From an uncultured Lachnospiraceae bacterium (GTDB lineage Bacteria; Bacillota; Clostridia; Lachnospirales; Lachnospiraceae): a DNA stretch of 64,000 bases. The notes under the pieces are model-generated. The model ran no database searches. It saw nothing but the letters and a program-made list of their open reading frames with translations, and was not told the DNA's origin. Of the stretch, positions 24,843 to 33,446 are shown in pieces; positions within the stretch are counted from its first letter, which is position 1, and each line of letters starts with the position of its first letter. The stretch spans positions 1-64,000 of the forward strand of contig CANOEC010000013.1 of assembly GCA_947564735.1 (NCBI GenBank), given 5' to 3'. Made by a program: the position numbers and the translations under genes.

Positions 24843-25712
24843 ATGACCTTCAGTATTATTGTAGTGTGCTTAAATGCGGGGGAAAAGCTGCGTGAGACGA
24901 TTGACAGCATCCGCAGCCAGACGGAGCAGGATTATGAGGTGATTGTGAAGGATGGCGGCTCGGACGAACAGATTACAGTCCGTTATCTGGAAAATGAGTT
25001 GAGGGATTTACTGCTGCTTTGCCCCCATCAGTTCTGTCTTGTCCGGCAGAAAGACAGCGGGATCTATGACGCCATGAATCAGGCGCTTACACATGTGCAG
25101 GGAGAGTATGTGCTTTTCCTAAACTGCGGCGATGTTTTTTACGACCGGGATGTGCTGAGAAAAGTCGGGGAACGGATAGCGCGGTTTCAGACGGCAATGG
25201 GGTCAGAGGGTACGGAGGAGCCGGCGCAAAGGAGACGGTGCATTTTCTACGGTGATATTTATGAACGGCTGACGGATACGATGGTGCAGTCGAATCCGTC
25301 ACTTGACGATTTTGCCTGCTATCGTAATCTGCCCTGTCATCAGGCGTGTTTTTACGACGCGGGGCTGTTTGGCACACGGGGCTTTGATACTGCTTACCGG
25401 GTGCGCGCCGATTATGAACATTTTTTGTGGTGCTATTATACGGCGCATGCACGGACGGTATATATGCCGGTAACCGTGGCAGGCTATGAGGGAGGAGGAT
25501 TCTCTGAGACGCGGGAGAATAAGAAATGCTCGCGCCGTGAGCACAGAGAGATTACCGGCAGATATATGCCGTCTTACAAGGTGCGGAAATATCGTTTGTT
25601 GATGGCGCTGACACTTGCGCCTGTCAGAACGTGGATAGCGGGGAACCCGGTGACGGCGGGTATCTACCAGACGATAAAGAAAAGATTGCTCTATAGAAAC
25701 AAATCTACATGA
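24843..25712 (+). CDS. Family 2 glycosyltransferase
   Basis: A 289-residue GT-A enzyme with FSIIVVCLNAGEKLRETI, VKDGGSDEQIT, KDSGIYDAMNQALTHVQGEY and the metal site LNCGDVFYD. This subtype (WcaA/colanic-acid-like with KDGGS and DSGIYDAMN) commonly transfers fucose or galactose onto lipid-linked oligosaccharides. AGGAG is about 8 bases before the ATG. The next gene overlaps or closely follows it. Confidence 0.87.
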   Translation: MTFSIIVVCLNAGEKLRETIDSIRSQTEQDYEVIVKDGGSDEQITVRYLENELRDLLLLCPHQFCLVRQKDSGIYDAMNQALTHVQGEYVLFLNCGDVFYDRDVLRKVGERIARFQTAMGSEGTEEPAQRRRCIFYGDIYERLTDTMVQSNPSLDDFACYRNLPCHQACFYDAGLFGTRGFDTAYRVRADYEHFLWCYYTAHARTVYMPVTVAGYEGGGFSETRENKKCSRREHREITGRYMPSYKVRKYRLLMALTLAPVRTWIAGNPVTAGIYQTIKKRLLYRNKST

Positions 25713-25741
25713 CAATTTACAATACTTCGGAGGGAAGAGAC

Positions 25742-27028
25742 ATGAAAGTACTATGGGTATGTAACATTATGCTTCCTACAATCGCCAGACAGCTTGGCGT
25801 TTCTTACAGCAGCAGGGAAGGCTGGCTGAGCGGACTGTTGGAAAGGGTGGTACAGGAGCAGGGACGAAACCGTATCGAGCTGGGTATTGCTTTTCCGGCG
25901 GACGAAGAGATGGGGAACTTTCACCGCCTGCTTCAGCTTGGAGAGAACACAACCTGCCATTGTTATGGGTTTCTGGAAAATCTGGATACTCCCGAAATAT
26001 ATGATATAGAACTTGAGTCGCGGTTTGGTGAGATAGTGGAAGAGTTTAACCCTGATATTCTGCATGTGTTTGGTACGGAGTTTCCGCATACGCTTGCGTG
26101 TGTCAAGACATATGGGCGTCCGGAACGGACACTGATAGGAATACAGGGAGTGTGCAGCGCCATTGCGGATGCATATATGGCGGATTTGCCGGCAAAGGTG
26201 CAAAGGCAGGTGACATTGCGCGACCGAATCAGGCATGACAGTATCAGGCAGCAGCAGAAGAAATTCAAGAAACGTGGTGAGAACGAGAAAAAGGCGCTGC
26301 TTTTAACCGGAAATGTTGCGGGCAGGACGGATTTTGATATTACACAGACACAGAAGATGAATCCGGAGGCAAAGTATTATTATCTGAACGAAACGCTGCG
26401 GGGCATCTTTTATCACGACCGTTGGAAGAGAACGGCGTGCAGACCGTACAGCATTTTTTTAAGTCAGGGAGATTATCCGCTGAAGGGCTTCCACTATCTG
26501 CTCAGGGCGCTGCCGAGGGTATTGGAGCAGTTTCCTGAGGCGCATGTCTATGTGGCTGGCAATAATATTATTGAAAGCGGTACGCTGCAGGACCGGCTGA
26601 AGTTGTCGGCGTATGGCAAATATCTTCGCAGACTGATAAAAGAAAATCGTCTTGGAGATAAAGTTACCATGTTAGGGAAACTGACGGAGGAGGAGATGAA
26701 ACAGCAGTATCTGATGAGTCATCTGTTCGTGCTTCCGTCGGCTTTGGAAAATTCGCCCAACTCACTTGGGGAGGCAATGCTGCTCGGCGTGCCCTGTGTG
26801 GCAGCCGACGTGGGCGGCGTACATAATCTGCTGACAGACGGCGGCGACGGGCTGCTTTATCCGGCGGGAGATGTGGAGGCGCTGGCGGACAGGATTATCG
26901 AGATTTTCACGAAAGAGGCCATCGTGGAACGTTTCTCGGACAATGCCAGAAAACATGCAAGGGTCAACCATGATGCAGATCAGAATTATTACCGCCTGAT
27001 ACATATTTATCGGGAGATGTTGTCATGA
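25742..27028 (+). CDS. Family 4 glycosyltransferase (GT-B)
   Basis: A 428-residue GT-B enzyme. The N-terminal domain (MKVLWVCNIMLPTIARQLG) is followed by a C-terminal donor domain with FLSQGDYPLKGFHYLLRAL, VTMLGKLTEEEMKQQY and the E-x7-E signature in SALENSPNSLGEAMLLGVP. It should use a nucleotide sugar with retention of configuration. GGAGGG lies 8 bases before the ATG at 25742, so an earlier in-frame ATG is not used. The following GT4 gene overlaps its stop (ATGA). Confidence 0.9.
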   Translation: MKVLWVCNIMLPTIARQLGVSYSSREGWLSGLLERVVQEQGRNRIELGIAFPADEEMGNFHRLLQLGENTTCHCYGFLENLDTPEIYDIELESRFGEIVEEFNPDILHVFGTEFPHTLACVKTYGRPERTLIGIQGVCSAIADAYMADLPAKVQRQVTLRDRIRHDSIRQQQKKFKKRGENEKKALLLTGNVAGRTDFDITQTQKMNPEAKYYYLNETLRGIFYHDRWKRTACRPYSIFLSQGDYPLKGFHYLLRALPRVLEQFPEAHVYVAGNNIIESGTLQDRLKLSAYGKYLRRLIKENRLGDKVTMLGKLTEEEMKQQYLMSHLFVLPSALENSPNSLGEAMLLGVPCVAADVGGVHNLLTDGGDGLLYPAGDVEALADRIIEIFTKEAIVERFSDNARKHARVNHDADQNYYRLIHIYREMLS

Positions 27029-28209
27029 CATTTACGTTTGTGTCTAATTATATTAACCATCATCAGATTCCATTGTGCGAAGCGCTCTACCGGAAGCTGG
27101 GCGAAGCCTATACGTTTATCCAGACGATGCCTATGGAGGAGGAGCGCATTGCGATGGGATGGGGAGTGGACTTGGATAAGCTCCCCTATGTGCTGTGTCT
27201 GTACGAGGCGGAATACGACTGCCTTAAGAAAATAGCAGAGAGCGATGTGGTGCTGTTCGGCTGGACAGGCAGAGAGGATATTGTGACATCCCGGCTGGCG
27301 ACCGGGAAGATCACGCTGCGCGTCAGCGAGCGTCTGTACAGGGAGGGACAGTGGAAAGCGGTTTCGCCCCGGGGGCTGATAGCAAAATACGGCGAGCATA
27401 TCAAGTATCGCAGGCAAAATGTATGTATGCTGTGTGCCGGCGCTTATACGGCGTCGGATTTTCATTTGATCGGCGCATATCCCGGCAAGATGTTCCGATG
27501 GGGATATTTTACGTCTCTGAGGACGTATGATTCGGATAAAGTTGAGACAATGAAAATACAGGACGGAAGACTCCATATCGTGTGGGCGGGCAGACTGATT
27601 CCGCTAAAGCATCCGGAATATGTGGTGCGGCTGGCGGAGGCGTTACGTGACAGGGGATATGCTTTTTATATCCATATGCTGGGCGGCGGGGAATTGGAGC
27701 CGGAGATCAAGCAGGAAGCGGAGCGGCTGGGCTTGTCGCAGTATATCCGCTTTTACGGCTATAGGGCGCCGGAGCAGGTGCGCGACGTGATGGAGAAGTG
27801 CCATATTCATCTTTTTACAAGCGATGAACTGGAAGGCTGGGGTGCCGTCGTCAATGAGGGCATGAACAGCGGATGCGTGGAAGTGGTCAATGCGCAGGTA
27901 GGTGCGGCGCCATACTTAATCCGGCATGGAGAAAACGGGCTTGTCTATCCGAAGAATCAATATGAAAAGATGGAAGAGCTGGTGTTCATGCTTTTTGATC
28001 ACTGGAAGGAATATCAGAAGCTGGGACGTGCTGCCTATGAAACCATACGAGATACATGGAATGCGGAACATGCGGCAGGGGAGCTTCTCAGATTTTCAGA
28101 GGGGCTTTTGCATGGAGACATCGCACCGGCAAAGACGGGTCCCTTAAGTGTGGCAGAACCTGTAAGACCGGGCAGGATGTACCGGGCAATGATGGAAGGG
28201 ACGATATGA
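27025..28209 (+). CDS. Family 4 glycosyltransferase (GT-B)
   Basis: A 394-residue GT-B enzyme. The N-terminal acceptor domain starts TFTFVSNYINHHQIPL. The donor domain shows LHIVWAGRLIPLKHPEYVV, FYGYRAPEQVRDVMEKCHIHLFTS and an E-x7-E signature in ELEGWGAVVNEGMNSG. It is translationally coupled to the upstream GT4 by an ATGA overlap, which suggests the two act in successive steps. Sugar specificity is unknown. Confidence 0.9.
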   Translation: MTFTFVSNYINHHQIPLCEALYRKLGEAYTFIQTMPMEEERIAMGWGVDLDKLPYVLCLYEAEYDCLKKIAESDVVLFGWTGREDIVTSRLATGKITLRVSERLYREGQWKAVSPRGLIAKYGEHIKYRRQNVCMLCAGAYTASDFHLIGAYPGKMFRWGYFTSLRTYDSDKVETMKIQDGRLHIVWAGRLIPLKHPEYVVRLAEALRDRGYAFYIHMLGGGELEPEIKQEAERLGLSQYIRFYGYRAPEQVRDVMEKCHIHLFTSDELEGWGAVVNEGMNSGCVEVVNAQVGAAPYLIRHGENGLVYPKNQYEKMEELVFMLFDHWKEYQKLGRAAYETIRDTWNAEHAAGELLRFSEGLLHGDIAPAKTGPLSVAEPVRPGRMYRAMMEGTI

Positions 28210-28297
28210 GAAAGCGGCGGCATGCCGGGGCAGACGGAGAGAACATAAATAAAAAAGAGCAGAAAACGGGAAGAACAGAAACGGGAAGGGAATAGAT

Positions 28298-29302
28298 GTG
28301 GCTGAGAAAATCAGTGTGATTGTGCCGGTATATAATTCTATAGACTGTCTGGAAAAATGCGTGGCGTCTATCTGTGCACAGACCTACAAGGATTTGGAAA
28401 TCCTGCTGATAGACGACGGATCCACGGATGGCACGGACGGACTGTGCGAGCGTCTTGCAGCGCAGGACTATCGGATCAGAACTTACCATAAGAAGAATGG
28501 AGGCGCCTCTTCGGCGCGCAATATGGGTATCCGGTTATCATCGGGGGCGTATCTTGGCTTTGTGGACAGTGACGACTATATTGAACCGGACATGTACGAA
28601 TTGATGATGGATGCCATGCAGAAAAAGCAGTCGCCGATTGTCCAGATTTCCCGTGACGAGGTGGACGAAAACGGCAGGCGTCTGCCCGACGTGTGCATAC
28701 CGCCGGCAAAGGAATTGTTTTGTGCGTCGCAGGAATTTATCAAAGAACTGCTTTTGCATAAGGGCGACTGTTCTTTTTGCACGAAGCTGGTTGGACGCAG
28801 TCTGTTTGATGACCATGCCTTTCCGGAGGGAGTGCTGAATGAGGATTTTGCCCTGCTGGTGGAACTGCTTCAGGAGATAGAGGGAATCATGATTCTGCCA
28901 AAGCAGTGCTATCATGTGGTGTGCCGCAGTAAAAGTACGACTCGCAGCAGGACGCAGGAGAGTTTTTCAAGGGTATTTCTGGATATTGTGGATAACGCTG
29001 ACAGGATGCAGGCGCTTGTGGATCGAAAATATCCCGGACTGCACAGCTATGCGGTGCGTTTTAATTTATATCAGAGACTGGATTACCTGCTGCATGTGCC
29101 GCTTGTCCAGATGACGAAGAACAATGCGTTTTATATGCGTGTCAAGGCATATTTGAGGCGGCATCTGTGCGATACGATGATAAATCCTTATCTTACGGGA
29201 AAAAATAAAGTGTATCTGATGCTTCTGACGATAGCGCCAAAGACGGTCAGAAAAGTACATGCAAAGAAGATGGCGCGCAAGAAGGATAAGAATGGGAGCT
29301 GA
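28298..29302 (+). CDS. Family 2 glycosyltransferase
   Basis: A 334-residue GT-A enzyme using a GTG start after AAGGGAATAGAT. Motifs are KISVIVPVYNSIDCLEKCV, LIDDGSTDGT, KKNGGASSARNMGIRLSSG and the metal site FVDSDDYI, then LNEDFALLVELL as catalytic region. A Lys/Arg-rich C-terminal tail (KVHAKKMARKKDK) may touch the membrane. It is typical of enzymes that extend capsule or wall-linked glycans. Confidence 0.88.
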   Translation: MAEKISVIVPVYNSIDCLEKCVASICAQTYKDLEILLIDDGSTDGTDGLCERLAAQDYRIRTYHKKNGGASSARNMGIRLSSGAYLGFVDSDDYIEPDMYELMMDAMQKKQSPIVQISRDEVDENGRRLPDVCIPPAKELFCASQEFIKELLLHKGDCSFCTKLVGRSLFDDHAFPEGVLNEDFALLVELLQEIEGIMILPKQCYHVVCRSKSTTRSRTQESFSRVFLDIVDNADRMQALVDRKYPGLHSYAVRFNLYQRLDYLLHVPLVQMTKNNAFYMRVKAYLRRHLCDTMINPYLTGKNKVYLMLLTIAPKTVRKVHAKKMARKKDKNGS

Positions 29303-29314
29303 CGGGGAACGGGA

Positions 29315-31018
29315 ATGAAACAGGGTAAGGATTTGGGTGGAAAGAGATATTGGGAGGAAAAGCATCTGCACAATCTGAAAACGTTCCTCATCATCTGGGC
29401 GGTACAGATGATATTTGCCCTTTTTTTCTGCACGCAGAAAAAAGGGTTTCATGAGGATGAATACTACACTTATTATTCCACGGCGCGCACGAACGGTTTC
29501 TATGTGGAGGACGGACAGTGGATGGACAGGGAGACTTACAGAAACGAGTTCGTTGTCCTGCCGGAGCAGCGTTTTCAGTACGGGCTTGTGAAGCTTGTGC
29601 AATCGTGGGATGTACATCCGCCCATGTATTACTGGGTGTTCCATACGGTGGCTTCCCTTGTGCCGGGCGTGTTCTCTATGTGGATTGGCTTGTCGGTCAA
29701 TCTCTTTTTCCATGGAATAAATCTTATTTTACTGACGTATTTGTCCTATTTCATCAGCGGACGCAGCTTTAAGGTATCGCTGGCGGTAACGCTTTTTTAT
29801 GGATTTACACCTGCCGCCATGAGCGGCGTGGTGTTCATCAGAATGTATGAGATGCTGACCACATTTGTGCTGCTTAGTGCGATTCTGCATATACGGGCGG
29901 TGGCGGAGGAGAAAAAGAAGCTTCCGGTGGTCAGATGTCTTGTCCCCATGGCAGTCGTGACTTACGTGGGGTTTCTGACACAGTATTATTACTTTATCTT
30001 TCTCTTTTTTCTGGCGATTGCCTTTGGCGTATGGCTTCTGTTTAGAGACCGGAATCTGTGGAATTGCATCAGATACGGTGTGGCGCAGGGAAGTGCATTT
30101 GTACTTGCCTATCTGACTTATCCTTCCTGTCTTGGTCAGATGTTTAGAGGGCATCGGGGAGCGCAGGCGACAAAGAACTTCTTTGATGGTTCCAACACCT
30201 TTCAGAGAATCGGGTTTTTCTGGGGATTGTTGGACCGGGCGGTGTTCGGGCATTTGCTTTTGGCGCTGCTTCTGTTTCTGGCATTGCTGGCGGTGGTGGT
30301 TTTTTTCATGAAGGAATACCGGACGGGACAAAGCGGGGAAATGCTGCAGACGGAAGGCGGTCATGGAGAGAGTCATGCCAGTGCAGGGTACCGGATGCTT
30401 GTCTTTACGGCGGCAGGATATTTTCTGGTGGTTTCCAAGACCGGGCTTCTGCTAGGTGGGACGTCCGTGCGTTACCAGTTTCCGATTTACGGAATTGTTG
30501 TGCTCTTGGTTTTTGTGGGAACCGTGATGCTGTGGCAGCGGCTGAAAACGCTTGTGAAACTGCCCTTATCCCGATACCAGATATGGGTGGAGGCAGCGGC
30601 TGGCGTTGTATGTCTGGCGATGCTTATGCTGGGCCACCGGATGGAAGGCGTGGAATTTTTGTATCCGGAGAACGGGGAACAGGTGGCATTTGCCAAGGAG
30701 TGTGCGGCGAAAGATGTGCCGGCAGTTTATCTGTATAAGGGAGGCGAAGAATGGTGTATCTGGGACGTGGCAGATGAATTGTTCGCCTATCCGGAGGTAT
30801 ATTTTGTTGATGTGGGAAAGGGAGCGCAGGAAGAGACTGCTGTCAATGACGGGAGGATACGGGACGCGGAGGGATTGGTTGTGTATCTTTCGAAGGGCGT
30901 GTATGACGGTGAGACGGCGATGGGAATTGCCGCAGGCAACAGGCGGGGCATAAATGCATGCCGGCTCGTTTTTTCAGAAAAGTACTGTGACGTCTATTAT
31001 TTCTATCAAGATGAATGA
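29315..31018 (+). CDS. GT-C (ArnT/PMT-like) membrane glycosyltransferase
   Basis: A 567-residue protein with about 10-12 membrane helices. After the first helix comes KKGFHEDEYYTYYSTA, with the paired acidic residues of the GT-C catalytic loop, and later SWDVHPPMYYWVFH, the DxHPPLYY-type motif of PMT and ArnT relatives. A C-terminal soluble domain of about 130 residues follows the last helix. It should transfer a sugar from a polyprenyl carrier on the outer face. It starts 12 bases after the preceding glycosyltransferase. Confidence 0.82.
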   Translation: MKQGKDLGGKRYWEEKHLHNLKTFLIIWAVQMIFALFFCTQKKGFHEDEYYTYYSTARTNGFYVEDGQWMDRETYRNEFVVLPEQRFQYGLVKLVQSWDVHPPMYYWVFHTVASLVPGVFSMWIGLSVNLFFHGINLILLTYLSYFISGRSFKVSLAVTLFYGFTPAAMSGVVFIRMYEMLTTFVLLSAILHIRAVAEEKKKLPVVRCLVPMAVVTYVGFLTQYYYFIFLFFLAIAFGVWLLFRDRNLWNCIRYGVAQGSAFVLAYLTYPSCLGQMFRGHRGAQATKNFFDGSNTFQRIGFFWGLLDRAVFGHLLLALLLFLALLAVVVFFMKEYRTGQSGEMLQTEGGHGESHASAGYRMLVFTAAGYFLVVSKTGLLLGGTSVRYQFPIYGIVVLLVFVGTVMLWQRLKTLVKLPLSRYQIWVEAAAGVVCLAMLMLGHRMEGVEFLYPENGEQVAFAKECAAKDVPAVYLYKGGEEWCIWDVADELFAYPEVYFVDVGKGAQEETAVNDGRIRDAEGLVVYLSKGVYDGETAMGIAAGNRRGINACRLVFSEKYCDVYYFYQDE

Positions 31019-31047
31019 TTGCAAACAGATTTTTGCTATGATATACT
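31019..31047 (+). promoter_or_regulatory. Promoter of pseB
   Basis: TTGCAA (31019-31024), a 17-base spacer and TATACT (31042-31047) with an extended TGA before it. It is 44 bases before the start codon and begins a new unit just after the GT-C gene. Confidence 0.8.
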
Positions 31048-31091
31048 AGTGGACGATGTAGAAGATTGATTTTTAGTACGGAGGAAAATTC

Positions 31092-32087
31092 ATGTTAAAT
31101 CATAAAACCATTCTGGTGACCGGAGGGACGGGTTCTTTCGGGAAATGTTTTTGCAGGTATGTACTGGCGCATTATGAGCCTAAGAAAATCATCATTTATT
31201 CCCGGGACGAATTCAAGCAGTGGGTGATGGCGGATGAATTCAAAGAATATGCGGATAAGCTGCGGTTCTTTATCGGGGATGTGAGGGATGAACAGCGGCT
31301 TAAGAGAGCGTGTGAGGGCGTGGATTATATCATTCATGCGGCGGCGCTAAAGCAGGTGCCGGCATGTGAGTACAATCCCAACGAGGCGATTAAGACCAAT
31401 ATTCACGGGGCAATGAATGTGATTGACGCGGCGCTGGACTGCAATGTCAGCAGAGTCGTGGCGCTGTCTACCGACAAGGCGGTGAATCCGGTCAATCTTT
31501 ACGGCGGTACGAAGCTCGTATCGGACAAGCTGTTCGTGGCGGCGAATGCCTATGCGGGGGCGAAGGATATCAATTTTTCCATCGTGCGGTATGGGAACGT
31601 GGCGGGCAGCCGCGGTTCGGTCATTCCTGTCTTTCGTAAGGTGATTGCGGAAGGAAAAACGGAACTGCCGGTGACGGATGTGAGAATGACGCGGTTCTGG
31701 ATTAGTCTCACGCAGGGCGTGGAGCTGGTCATCAAGGCGCTTGCGGAGGCGAAGGGCGGCGAAACATTTATCAGCAAAATTCCGTCTTTCAAGGTGACGG
31801 ATTTGGCGGAGGCGATGCTTCCGGGCTGTACGATTAAGGAGACGGGCATCAGACCGGGGGAGAAGCTGCATGAAATTATGGTGACACCCGAAGATTCCCA
31901 TACCACATACGAATATGATAAGCATTTTATCGTATATCCGCAGATGACATGGAATGACAGACAACAGCCGGATTTGAGCGGCAGGAAGGTAGAGGAAGGA
32001 TTTTCGTACAGTTCCGGGACGAATACCGAGTGGCTGTCGGTAGAAGACATCAGGGCTTTGTTACAGGATGTTGAGACGGTGAAATAG
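31092..32087 (+). CDS. pseB: UDP-GlcNAc 4,6-dehydratase (inverting)
   Basis: A 331-residue short-chain dehydrogenase that makes UDP-2-acetamido-2,6-dideoxy-beta-L-arabino-hexos-4-ulose, the first step of pseudaminic acid synthesis. It has VTGGTGSFGKCF near the N-terminus, ALKQVPACEYNP, the catalytic YGGTKLVSDKL and the hallmark RYGNVAGSRGSVIP with VTDVRMTRFW. Length is typical of PseB. GGAGG precedes the start. PseC follows. Confidence 0.95.
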   Translation: MLNHKTILVTGGTGSFGKCFCRYVLAHYEPKKIIIYSRDEFKQWVMADEFKEYADKLRFFIGDVRDEQRLKRACEGVDYIIHAAALKQVPACEYNPNEAIKTNIHGAMNVIDAALDCNVSRVVALSTDKAVNPVNLYGGTKLVSDKLFVAANAYAGAKDINFSIVRYGNVAGSRGSVIPVFRKVIAEGKTELPVTDVRMTRFWISLTQGVELVIKALAEAKGGETFISKIPSFKVTDLAEAMLPGCTIKETGIRPGEKLHEIMVTPEDSHTTYEYDKHFIVYPQMTWNDRQQPDLSGRKVEEGFSYSSGTNTEWLSVEDIRALLQDVETVK

Positions 32088-32111
32088 ACGTTTATGCAAA
32101 AAGCTAAATAG

Positions 32112-32142
32112 AAAGGACATGTATGTTATATGCATGTCCTTT
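32112..32142 (+). promoter_or_regulatory. Stem-loop between pseB and pseC
   Basis: AAAGGACATG pairs perfectly with CATGTCCTTT across an 11-base loop. Only three T close the stem and no T run follows, so at most it slows or partly ends transcription. Confidence 0.5.
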
Positions 32143-32190
32143 ATGAACTGTATAGGAACGTGCACGGAATGACTGGATAGGAGAGGAAAA

Positions 32191-33402
32191 ATGGAACAAT
32201 CTGCGGCAAATAAGCCGGCGATCGAGGGCGGTACGCCTGTGAGGAAAACAAAAATATATTACGGACATCAGTATATAGATGATGCGGATGTGCAGGCAGT
32301 GACAGAAGTGTTAAAATACGCCGATTTGACATGCGGACCCAAAATCAAGGAATTGGAAGAGAAGCTGTGCGCGCTGACAGGGGCAAAGTATGCGGTAGTG
32401 TGCAGTAACGGGACTGCGGCGCTTCATATGGCGGCGAAGGCGGCAGGCGTGGGCGAAGGCGACGAAGTGATTACGACGCCGATTACCTTTGCAGCCTCGG
32501 CGAACTGTGCCTTATACTGCGGTGCAAGACCGGTATTTGCGGACATCGACCCGGAAACATACAATATCGACCCGCAGAAGATAGAAGAGGCCGTTACGGA
32601 GAGGACAAAAGCGGTGGTCGCGGTAGACTATACGGGACAGTCCGTGGATTTGGATCCGATTTTAAAAATCTGCAGGGAACACAACCTGATGCTGATAGAG
32701 GATGGAGCGCATGTCATTGGCACGAAATATAAAGGAAAAGCCAATGGTTCCATTTCAGATATGACGACGTTCAGTTTTCATCCGGTGAAAACCGTTACCG
32801 GCGGGGAAGGCGGCGCGGTGCTTACCAACGACGAAACGCTGTATCAGAAACTGCTGCTCTATCGCTCCCACGGCATCACGCGTGATACCGGGCTTATGGA
32901 GCATGATTCGGACGGCGCATGGTATTATGAGCAGGTAGAGCTCGGTTTTAATTATCGTATGACGGATATTCAGGCGGCGCTTATTATCAGCCAGCTCGAC
33001 AAGCTTGCGATGTTTCGTAAAAGAAGAAAAGAAATTGTTGCGAGGTATAACGAGGCGTTTTCCAAGATTCCGTCGCTGTTCGTGCAAAAGGAGATACCGG
33101 AATCGGATACGACGCGTCATTTGTATATTCTTCGGATTGTGCCTAAGAAGCTGACGATTGACAGAAAGCAATTTTTTGAGGCGCTGGCGGCGGAGAATGT
33201 CTGCTGCAACGTACACTATATACCAACCTACTACTTCCCGTATTATGAGAAGCTGGGTTATAAACGGGGGCTGTGCCCGAATGCGGAGAAGCTGTATGAG
33301 GAGATCATGTCGCTTCCGCTCTACTATTCCATGACCGATGAGGATGTGGAGAGCGTCATTGAAGCGGTTACCAAAATTGCGATTTACTATGCAGCGGAAT
33401 AG
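32191..33402 (+). CDS. pseC: PLP aminotransferase of pseudaminic acid synthesis
   Basis: A 403-residue DegT/DnrJ-family enzyme that should aminate the PseB product at C4, giving UDP-4-amino-4,6-dideoxy-N-acetyl-beta-L-altrosamine. PLP contacts are SNGTAALHMAA, VDYTGQSVD, EDGAHVIG, and the Schiff-base Lys in FSFHPVKTVTGGEGG. Its place directly after pseB, and the YADLTCGPKIKELEE start, point to PseC rather than other DegT enzymes. AGGAGAGG is upstream of the ATG. Confidence 0.93.
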   Translation: MEQSAANKPAIEGGTPVRKTKIYYGHQYIDDADVQAVTEVLKYADLTCGPKIKELEEKLCALTGAKYAVVCSNGTAALHMAAKAAGVGEGDEVITTPITFAASANCALYCGARPVFADIDPETYNIDPQKIEEAVTERTKAVVAVDYTGQSVDLDPILKICREHNLMLIEDGAHVIGTKYKGKANGSISDMTTFSFHPVKTVTGGEGGAVLTNDETLYQKLLLYRSHGITRDTGLMEHDSDGAWYYEQVELGFNYRMTDIQAALIISQLDKLAMFRKRRKEIVARYNEAFSKIPSLFVQKEIPESDTTRHLYILRIVPKKLTIDRKQFFEALAAENVCCNVHYIPTYYFPYYEKLGYKRGLCPNAEKLYEEIMSLPLYYSMTDEDVESVIEAVTKIAIYYAAE

Positions 33403-33446
33403 AAGATGGGAAAATACCGCCTACTGCGGAAAAGAATGGAACAGTT

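Noticed and set aside
31347-31964. 205-codon minus-strand frame opposite pseB
   Set aside because: PseB motifs are all on the + strand; the frame is His/Arg-rich with no ribosome site.
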